64,000 nt of DNA from Diplonema papillatum (Eukaryota; Euglenozoa; Diplonemea; Diplonemida; Diplonemidae): the NCBI GenBank assembly GCA_030068145.1, contig JAPJBO010000284.1, positions 183,974 to 247,973 on the forward strand, in the 5' to 3' direction. Positions 57,601 to 64,000 of this stretch are shown here, in pieces. The notes under the pieces were generated by a model. It saw nothing but the letters and a program-made list of their open reading frames with translations, made no database searches and was not told the DNA's origin. Position 1 is the stretch's first letter. Every line of letters begins with the position of its first letter. Position numbers and translations under genes: made by a program.

Positions 57601-58284
57601 GGCAACGACGTGGCGGACAACCTCGCAAAAACTGCGGCCCTCGCACACCGTCAGGCTGCGGAAGACTCTTCCGCGATTCACCCTGAGCCCTACCCGCTGA
57701 CCGTCGCTGATGCAATCTGCCGCTATCGACGGTACCTACGACTGGATAGCAGCGAATTAGGTGCCAAGGGTGCGTTCGAGCGTGCAGACGAGCACGGGAA
57801 CATCTCGCCGTTCGCCCGTATTGTTCACGGGCGGCCGATACCTCGACGCCGTCACCTCACGGCGCGGGCGGAGCGAGAGATTCGCCAGCTGAGGACCGGA
57901 CACCACCGCCTGATCATGACGCTTTATTCTGCGTCGTACGTATCCCTCGGTTCGGATGAGCGGCGGTGGCACTTCCTTCCGTGCCCGATCTGCGGGGCTC
58001 GCTCGCCCAGCCCCCTGCTGCACTTATTCGTGCACTGCCGAGCCTTCGTTACAGCTCCCCTCAGGACCACGCTGCGGCTTGAGGTAACAAGGCGGATAAA
58101 GAAGGACCCAGGCGGACCCATCGACTCCCTCTGGTACTTCTTATTCGTCCACCCCGAGCTCGCCCTTTTTTACTTACAGAGAGCTGGCGCCCTTCCACCC
58201 TTCCAAGTCCTTGTGGCGTCCAGCCCTGACGATACCCCGGACACGACCGAAGAACACGAGTACGGGCTTGTGCCCATACTGTAG
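54673..58284 (+). CDS. Ingi/I-like LINE polyprotein: RT, RNase H, zinc finger (5' truncated)
   Basis: An uninterrupted 1203-codon frame. The first ~10 codons come from a 27-bp adapter, not from the LINE, whose homology begins near 54,705. The reverse transcriptase core spans about residues 265-520: catalytic Asp362 in FDLANAFD, GVPQGTVLGP at 418-427 and FADD at 463-466. An RNase HI domain follows at about 800-990 with all four acidic residues (Asp811, Glu898, Asp927, Asp979). A C2HC finger (CPIC...HLFVHC) lies at 1104-1122. The apurinic endonuclease expected upstream in this clade is absent, so the copy is truncated, yet both enzymatic centres look intact, implying recent insertion. Related 5'-truncated copies: 46,680, 60,555 and 63,705. 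Confidence 0.9.
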   Translation: MHLGVHPQTPGEVWRADWEEMMLRLDEESATLLAKRPATNTQFAKRIASCFRRAIHDFVPKYTQGRAYKAWWTPELTTLEREKAAAFAELQAEPDSSDKICAHLEKICEFKEAATQAKTCYWDRIAGRINRCTGIALLFRQVRMLDGRRNHLSIPPLRNGEGFCVEAEVKAEILGRHLESVCGGANTDPPRRWAPKNRPSDDDVGCGRITEDELDRALKDLDPKTSLDPDGICTEFLSRLDGGAKQLILELLNISWGEGFVPDTWRDAHVIPVAKPGRDHSLPEGYRPISLTSVTSKLMEVIVKNRLVFLTENEEVTQVLPFCTRQGGFRKQRGTEEQLYSVMTTIDCAVPTRRRVCLLSFDLANAFDTVDHALLLDAMQSKGVPPKFLVWLESFLRNRRAAFKVDGATGSKFHLKHGVPQGTVLGPILFLYHIDGLGTSLEALNKRIVEETQGGSWITFSLFADDDGVVVSSPSRAPLEKYTQMVVDVVEDWTIEAKMHLSKLKTEAVLFRDPGAPEPVPLRTRFNATAVDVTVPADYATTLKSRSAWKFLEPEKDSPWHQHHGKIIISLEVVEGGRMVTIRVADGLRWVGKTKLLGLTIDSELTFHHHMQRVVDNFSLKMNFLRHLSGKSFGCNTCTLRTLYLTYVLPTYTYALSVYGPYLLRSTSPLVATLERLHNRALILLLGCRKNTSEFSAQQESGILPLRAIARLRIAALRERMRRRGTLWRKELAMHSTMRRDYVDLCEKADTDGCKREEFVFNPFAPWTPSPRVSIVATLPGKKGDSPAAKKRIVVARLNELDPTDCSAWVDGSVLKGEPPPQPPPSIADNWDERHLPWLKRYNDKTTWGGAGLYFVFEPSITDSLRNVAGMKLTAAGDRRTTTRSFPVGKYAHSYRAEQVALYSALVFYSQHLAPTTRPLHILILSDSQSFLKTLSAGPHAQVEPLAIECWKILSDLEARGYLATLQFVYGHCGLEGNDVADNLAKTAALAHRQAAEDSSAIHPEPYPLTVADAICRYRRYLRLDSSELGAKGAFERADEHGNISPFARIVHGRPIPRRRHLTARAEREIRQLRTGHHRLIMTLYSASYVSLGSDERRWHFLPCPICGARSPSPLLHLFVHCRAFVTAPLRTTLRLEVTRRIKKDPGGPIDSLWYFLFVHPELALFYLQRAGALPPFQVLVASSPDDTPDTTEEHEYGLVPIL

Positions 58285-58709
58285 AGGCAAACCCGCGTGC
58301 TCTCCCGCTAACGGCGGTCGCAGTGTTCGCGGAACGCGGTACGCCGACGGCGCGACGCATGCTCGAAGCTGCGCCGCTGGAGATCCGCGTCCCGCTCCGC
58401 GCACACACAAGTTGGTTGGAGTTGGCTGTGCATTCGTCTCCTTTTTTTTTGTTCTTTTGTATGCGTTGGCAAACCGCAGCCCCACATCAGGACAACAGTG
58501 AGTGCAGAACAAACTGTCACAACCACGCAGCCGCCAGCAGGGAGGCACCACACAGAACCCGGCTGAGTGACAGGAAGGGGAGAAGAAGGGTAAACCGCGG
58601 CACGGTACTGCATACTTGGCTTCCATACTTGATTGTATGGTCTCCCAACCATCCCCATCAGGGGACCTCAGAGGAGTGGAGTAAGGTGCCCTGGTGGCCC
58701 GAACTAAAA
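58285..58709 (+). other. LINE 3' UTR with stem-loops and poly(A)
   Basis: The 3' UTR ends CCCTGGTGGCCCGAACTA then A10. Its last ~95 bases can form CCATAC/GTATGG and CCCC/GGGG stems (CCATACTTGATTGTATGG; CATCCCCATCAGGGGACC). The same structured tail is found in SINE-like copies at 54,529 and 63,492, suggesting the LINE reverse transcriptase recognises it. Confidence 0.6.
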
Positions 58710-58718
58710 AAAAAAGCC

Positions 58719-59128
58719 ATTTTTTTTTTTTGGAGCGCGGGACACTGTACTTGCCATGTTGGTACAGCGGGGCTGCCGGTATCCGGTTGCTTCCGGAGCG
58801 GTAGTCCAAAGAAATGCTTCTTCAGCACACAGTGAACGCCAGTCTCACTGCGACCTGGGCTGGCCTGCATCTGAGTGCAGGTCCGACCAGGTAAAAAAAC
58901 CCGCGATGCAGTGATTCTTCCCCCTGCATCAGGGTGGATTCGCTTCGTCCGGTCGCGCCCCACCAGATGCAATTACGATCCTCGCCACCCCTTGGGCTAT
59001 AGAAAAGCTCAAGCGGTGGAAGAGGTCCTGGCAGGCGGCCGAAGCGGTCCGGTCTTCACGGAGGGCGTTCGCGCGGGCGATGTGCCGCAGCTCCGTGATT
59101 GCTCCTGGGCACCAGGCCCCGAACATTT
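58719..59128 (-). pseudogene. Restriction-like-endonuclease LINE, second 3' fragment
   Basis: About 400 bp matching the 3' end of the split LINE at 49,425-54,528 without insertions. On the minus strand it encodes FGAWCPGAITELRHIARANA and continues to the natural stop at 58,929 (ARPDEANPP). 5' truncated at a T/A run (59,114-59,128). It lies tail-to-tail with the poly(A) of the preceding LINE. Confidence 0.75.
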
Positions 59129-59206
59129 TTTTTTTTTTTTGCAAGAGGCACCACATTCTTTTGGCGGCTCCGGAGAGCCGCGTTCCAGTTTTCGGGCAGG
59201 CTTTAC

Positions 59207-59763
59207 GGCCGTGACTTGGCCATGAATGAATGAAAAACAAGCACCGTCCATCCGCTGCTCAGAAGAGCCGCGTCTGGAACAGGTCAGGCGTTACTAGCCT
59301 ATTTGCGCCAAGAGACACGCGCACGAGTGACAGGTCCACAGGTTAGGGGTTAGGAGGGTGTGGGGGGGGGGGGGCGGTTGATAAAATTGTGACGAAAAAG
59401 AGTTTCGTTGGCTTGGCTTGTCCTCGCTGGCCAATTTCCCCTGACACTTCCTAACATACCGCTCTCCAGGGGAATTGCCCCCTTGACCAGGTCAGCTTCT
59501 GGAATTGTTCGTTCACTCGTCTAACCCAGTCTCCCAACTGACTGCTGATTTTCCAGTCGGCCCGGTCCCGTTCATTCGCCTCCGTATGGCTGGTTGTCAG
59601 TTCTGACACAAAAAAAATGAATGAATGAATGAAAAACAAGCACCGTTCCTTCAGCCGCTCAGAAGAGCAGCATCCGGAACGGTCAGGCGTTACTAGCCCG
59701 TTTGCGCCAAGAGACACGCGCACGAGTGACAGGTCCACAGGTTAGGGGATAGGAAGGGGGGGG
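59207..59763. repeat. Direct repeat pair of about 145 bp
   Basis: 59,221-59,362 and 59,619-59,763 share TGAATGAATGAAAAACAAGC, GGTCAGGCGTTACTAGCC and GACAGGTCCACAGGTTAGGG, each followed by a G run. The 256-bp spacer contains no gene. An (A/G)AAA-rich tract follows at 59,780-59,830. Confidence 0.85.
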
Positions 59764-59830
59764 TCGACGAGGGAAATAAGAAAGAAGACGGAAATAAGTA
59801 AAGAAATAAAGAAAGAAAGAAAGAAGTGTT

Positions 59831-60554
59831 TCGCTAGCGTGGCATGTCCCCGAGGACCGTTGTGCGCCTGGGCTGCGTTTGTGCCGTCGGCCTCTCGGCC
59901 GGGCCTTTTGCCCCCACGGTGACGGTAACGTCGCTCGGGTTCGCCTGCGCTACGACTTGCCGGTGCAGCCCGAAAACCGGATTTGCTCAATATTTGACCT
60001 GTACATGTCGGATATGAGGAAGCAAAAATCTGTGACACGTTTTCGTGGAATGAGTGTTATGTGCCGCGCTGTTTGCGGTCGAGCTTCCCCGTTGTGTGGC
60101 GGGTACGGTTGTCGATCGTTGCCGTGGCGTTGGTGATTGCGTTCCGTTGGTCGGGAGCCAGCGACTTGCAGTCCTGCATCCAGTGATGCTCCACCGAGAC
60201 GCTCCGGCTGGTACAGAATAGTTGGTTGTTTGGGTGGCCTGGGCGGCGTTTGACCAAGGGCAGCTTTGGTAAGCACCGACAACTCCCCTTTGGGGCCTTC
60301 CAGCCGGGTTCCGTGTGGTGCTTTCCTGTTGCTTCCCAGTTAGCAGCTGTGCGGGCGTGTCGGCCTGCGCTGTTGCGCGAGACGGTTGCCCTTTTTTCCC
60401 TCCGGCCTCTGTGCCTGGCGCAGCCGGGGCTGTTCCTTGGGCTATACCACTACTGTGGTATTGCCAACGTTTGCCAATATGAAGGCGGTCACACGTTTCA
60501 ACTTGTAATTGAAGGGGCGGGAGGGAAAGAGAGTCCGTTGTATGCGAGGCTTTC
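59831..60554. other. Region without confirmed gene
   Basis: Contains a solo CACGTTTTCGTGGAATGAGT end (60,030-60,057). Just to its right a minus-strand frame of about 65 codons (60,057-60,257) looks protein-like (SVEHHWMQDCKSLAPDQRNA) but no family was recognised; it may belong to the element of that end. Confidence 0.4.
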
Positions 60555-61042
60555 ATCTGGGAGTTCATCCCCAAACGCCAACATGGCACACCCCGGACAT
60601 GCGCGCGCTCAGCACAGCCGAGCGCGCCCGAACCTTCCGCCCGTGCCCGATCTGCGGGTCGCTCACGACCAGCCCTGTGCTCCACCTGTTCAAGGCGTGC
60701 GCAGACGACGCGACCGCGCCCTTCAGGCTCGCGATGCGCAACCAGGTGGAACACCGCAACAAGGGCGGGTTCCCGAACGCGGCCGACGAACTGTGGTGCA
60801 CCTTGTTCGAGTACCCCGAACTCGCGCTTGCATACCTGCAGCGTGCGGGAGTACTCCCGCACTACACCATCCTCGCATCCTCAGCGTCCGAGCCCGAGCT
60901 CCAGTCGACTCAAAGCGTGCTGGACGCCGCCTCAGACATCTCGTCACAGGCGGAAGACATGTCGGACGAGCAGACAGTTGAATCGCAGCAACCGGAAGGC
61001 GATCTGGTTATGGTGGCCGAAGCGGACGACTGGCGGCTCTAG
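60555..61042 (+). pseudogene. 5'-truncated Ingi-like LINE, C-terminal fragment
   Basis: After the same 27-bp adapter seen before the long LINE (GTTCATCCCCAAACGCC at its end), the frame enters LINE sequence and reads RPCPICG...VLHLFKAC, LWCTLFEYPELALAYLQRAG and an acidic C-terminus ending at 61,042. The RT and RNase H parts are missing. Homologous to residues 1085-1203 of the long copy but clearly diverged. Confidence 0.8.
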
Positions 61043-61618
61043 AAGCTTCTACTCTGGCTGACTTTTACTCCTTTCCCTCCTTCCCAACACCCTACCAAGG
61101 CCCCGCACAGCCCCGTGATAGAGTCACGGAGTGAGCCGCTTATCGAAGTAACAACCCCACACCGACGGACGAGAACCCGGAACGCCAGACCGGTGACCGG
61201 CAACCACAAACACAGCCGCCAGCCAGGGCGACAACAGAGAACCGGTTGTTACTTCGAGCTGAAGGAATGCCCACTCCTCACCAAACGACTAACAACTGTG
61301 TCGGAAACAAGGCCGGGGAGGCTGGTGAGAACCACTGTCACCAAACAACCAAACAGTTTTCTTTTGCCGCGGCGGCACCACGGATTCGTCACCCGGCCGT
61401 ACAGGCCCCGATGGGGAGAAGCCGCGCAGGTGCTGGCGGCAACCTAGAAAAGCCCACCCGCAGCGACGCGAACGTAGTGGGAGGAAAGGCACCCCGAGCA
61501 ATCGGAAGGAGCCACCCACAAGCACCCACAGACACGCAACCACCTACATAAGTACGCCGAAGTTCAAGAACTTGAAGACATGCAATGATGGAACCTCCGC
61601 TCAACTGAACCTAGTGGG
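61043..61618. other. LINE 3' flank and spacer
   Basis: Includes the probable 3' UTR of the preceding LINE fragment (to about 61,240); the rest shows no gene or repeat I could place. Confidence 0.4.
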
Positions 61619-63300
61619 CGCAGGGCATAGCTGTCAGCCACAAGGTAGCCACTAGTGGCTAATTGGGAGCCACAAAGTAGCCACAAACCTTGTGGCTACC
61701 TTTGTGGCTAATTATGCAAAATTTTGATACCCAGGAAAACCACGTGAAACTAGTTTTTTCGGCCAGAAAATGCATCTAAAACACAATTTCTGATGATTTT
61801 GACAGGTTTTTGGGCCCGAATTTGGGTAAGCTGCTTCGCCCTGGCCTCGTATCCTCAGCCGCGAGTCAGCGACAACGTTGGCAACTCTATCAGTAACTTC
61901 GTACAACACTGCGAGTAATTCAAGGCTTGAAAAGTTCAGAAAACAACAACAAGCTGCTGCATCTTGCCAACACGGTCGCAGCACCAATGCTAATGCCATA
62001 GTTCTGGTACATTTTGAGTCAGAGAGTGCACCGGAGGAAGACGAACCCGTCGAAAGCGATGTTGATATTTCAGACCGCAGAGTCAGTACGAAGCTGCCAA
62101 TGCTTCTGTTGCCAAGTTTTGGAGCAGGCAAGGAATCAATTTAGTTCAAAGGGTCGATTGTCCGCAAACCCGTTTCAGTTGCGGGGTGCATAGTCTCCAA
62201 CTTTTCCTGCTAAAGGACCCAAACCACGCCGGTGACAGCCGTACTAGTAACGACGATGCACTGATATTCTAAGTACCCAAGGTTAAACAGGACAGCAACG
62301 ACCCAGCAAACGGAGCATTTCACAATTACGACAACTCTTCTACTCGGTACCCCGTCACCAGCGAGTTTGCTTGCTTGCTTGCAAAGTGCACAGAGCTCGC
62401 AACTTCACACGGCAGCAGGCATAGTTACTATGATAGTACAGCAGGAGCACACTGACAGTGTGACTGACTCCCTGTAACAGCTGTCACTGAGTGGCACTGT
62501 TACACTTGTTGCAATCAGCGTCCGAAAGAGTTCAAGGAGGAGCCAAAGATCCGAGAAAAGTAGCGGGGGCAATCTCTCACACGTCTTGGAAATTCCTCGC
62601 AGGCTCCTGTAGCACAGGCCCAGCCAAGGCACAAGGGAAAGTTGAAAGTGACTGACTTGCGACAATACCAGTCCAGCAGGGCAGCACGGGCCGCAGGCCC
62701 GCGGCAGGGAGCTCAAGCTCAGTCACCATCCGCCAGCTCCTGACTATTATCAGACGGCTGCCACGTTTTCTTTGCAGCTTTCTGGCAGCATTCAAATCTG
62801 TTTGGCTGCGGCGGTACTTGCCGCTCTCTCCCACTCCTCCTCTGGGGTCATTCAAGAGGCTCGGAGAGCGCCGGTCGCTGGTTGAGAGGCCCTCTCAGAG
62901 GGTTTCAGGACAGAAATGGTAAGCGCTTTGCAAGTAGAATGGGTCTGTCACTCTCGCCAACCTGAATTATGCATGATTCTGTGTGCATAATGCCTACTAC
63001 TACTTTAGTAGCAGTAGCGGTTTAGTAAACCGTTTACCAATGGTACCCCAGGGTGCGCAACCAGGATGCCGAGCCCAGGGTGTAGCAACTAACCCGTATT
63101 CTGGCCCAAAACCCTGTCAAAATCGTCAGAAAACGTGTTTCAGATGCATTTTCTGGCCGAAAAAGTTAGTTCCACGCGGTTTTCCGTGATACCAAAATTT
63201 TGCATAATTAGCCACAAAGGTAGCCACAAGGTTTGTGGCTACTTTGTGGCTAAATGGGGCCACAATGTGGCAACCTTGTGGCTGACAGCTATGCGCAGGG
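61619..63300. mobile_element. Element H: 1.67-kb inverted-repeat element
   Basis: CGCAGGG at 61,619-61,625 and 63,294-63,300 flanks 61,626-63,293. Ends are perfect inverted repeats of CATAGCTGTCAGCCACAAGG, followed on both sides by GTAGCCACAA/TTGTGGCTAC palindromic units and then an inverted 110-bp stretch (61,720-61,825 against 63,095-63,200; TTTTCTGGCC, CAGATGCAT). Only a 7-bp target duplication is readable. The interior (62.0-62.95 kb) has no recognised protein. Confidence 0.75.
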
Positions 63301-63491
63301 AAGCCACCGAGCGAAAAACGTACAATCAAGCAACCACTCTTTTCTTTCTGCTTTCACCCAAACCGGCAAACAAGCGGCCCAGTACAGCCGGCCTAACCTC
63401 GAAGCCGGCTCACAGAGCGGCTGTTCTTTTCTTAGAATCGCGGTCCGTTGGGCCGGTGGAAAGGAAGGTGCCTGATGGAAAAAAAAAAAAA

Positions 63492-63617
63492 TTTTTTTTT
63501 AGTTCGGGCCACCAGGGCACCTTACTCCACTCCTCTGAGGTCCCCTGATGGGGATGGTTGGGAGACCATACAATCAAGTATGGAAGCCATCCTTTACTGC
63601 GGAGCAATTTCCGCTAG
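63492..63617 (-). mobile_element. SINE-like copy with LINE 3' tail
   Basis: Same structure as 54,529-54,657: hairpin head GCGGAAATTGCTCCGC, GGCTTCCATACTTGATTGTA body, tail ending GGCCCGAACTA and an A run (63,492-63,502). The head loop differs while the GCGGA/TCCGC stem is kept. Confidence 0.6.
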
Positions 63618-63704
63618 CAGTACAAGTACTGTCTTCAATTTGTTTCCAAAAAAGAAAGGATAGAAGGAAAAGGTGCCTCATCTAATTGCCTCATCCACTT
63701 TCAA

Positions 63705-64000
63705 CTTGAGAAGTACACGCAGGAGGTTGTGGATGTGGTCGAGGAGTGGACGTTCAAAGCCAAGATGCACCTGTCTAAACTGAAGACAGAGGGCGTCCTC
63801 TTCCGGGATCCGGGTGCCCCTGAGCCCTATCCTGTCACGACGAGATTCAACGCCACAGCGGTCGATGTTCTGGTCCCTGACGACTACGTGATAGCGTTGA
63901 AGTCGAGGTCGACCTGGAAGTTCCTGGAACCGGACGAGCACTCACCCTGGCACCAACACCACGGCAAGCTGATCGTCTCAGTCGACGAGAAAAATGGCGG
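63705..64000 (+). pseudogene. Ingi-like LINE fragment, running off the window
   Basis: Begins abruptly in codon 479 of the long LINE ORF (LEKYTQEVVDVVEEW) and stays open to the window end (FLEPDEHSPWHQHHGKLIVS). About 80% identical in protein. It is 5' truncated just after the RT catalytic FADD; whether the remainder is intact lies beyond the window. Confidence 0.85.

Noticed and set aside
59987-60862. 291-codon minus-strand frame
   Set aside because: Spans two unrelated repeats and the antisense of a LINE finger; only its lower part (60,057-60,257, in another frame) looks at all protein-like.

Overview
The window is nuclear DNA of a eukaryotic microbe: repeat-rich, with sparse host genes and many nested transposable elements. 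Evidence for this is spliceosomal introns that can be rebuilt by joining reading frames, families such as PPR, cyclophilin, Rieske, LRR, PDZ-like and USP-like proteins, non-LTR retrotransposons, and microsatellites of about 125 dinucleotide units. Every host gene I can support lies on the minus strand. Most introns start GTATG, and some acceptor AGs sit directly on an ATG. One-way gene order, GTATG donors and an Ingi-like APE-class LINE beside a restriction-like-endonuclease LINE would suit a euglenozoan, perhaps a diplonemid. That is inference: no spliced-leader gene or rRNA is present to settle it.

Layout. 0-4.1 kb: a PPR protein gene followed by a broken copy of its own 3' end, then a secreted cyclophilin. 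4.1-21 kb: no convincing host gene, but tandem repeats, dispersed repeat families (A to E in the feature list), two terminal-inverted-repeat elements (13.5-16.0 kb) and a long palindrome at 19.8-20.3 kb. 21-31 kb: a Pro/Ser/Arg-rich protein with a broken duplicate, a USP-type deubiquitinase end, a spliced gene for a probably myristoylated protein, a two-exon 765-residue LRR protein, and long TG/CA tracts. 33.4-38 kb: a Rieske [2Fe-2S] gene recovered from at least three exons, and a PDZ-like protein gene.

38-64 kb is almost wholly transposons. A 5.27-kb element (37,973-43,243), 66 bp upstream of the PDZ-like start codon, has 53-bp terminal repeats and a 9-bp target duplication. It holds a TA-flanked fold-back element and another 9-bp-duplicating element with an OTU-protease-like pseudogene. 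At 49-54 kb two further 9-bp-duplicating elements landed 3 bp apart in a restriction-like-endonuclease LINE. Next come a 1203-codon uninterrupted but 5'-truncated RT/RNase H LINE, SINE-like copies sharing its 3' end, more LINE fragments and another inverted-repeat element.

The most unusual theme is that several inverted-repeat elements carry subterminal arrays built on one core (TTTTTGCCCAT) followed by a suffix that differs between families. Four elements have perfect 9-bp target duplications, a Mutator-like (MULE) hallmark, although no transposase was found.
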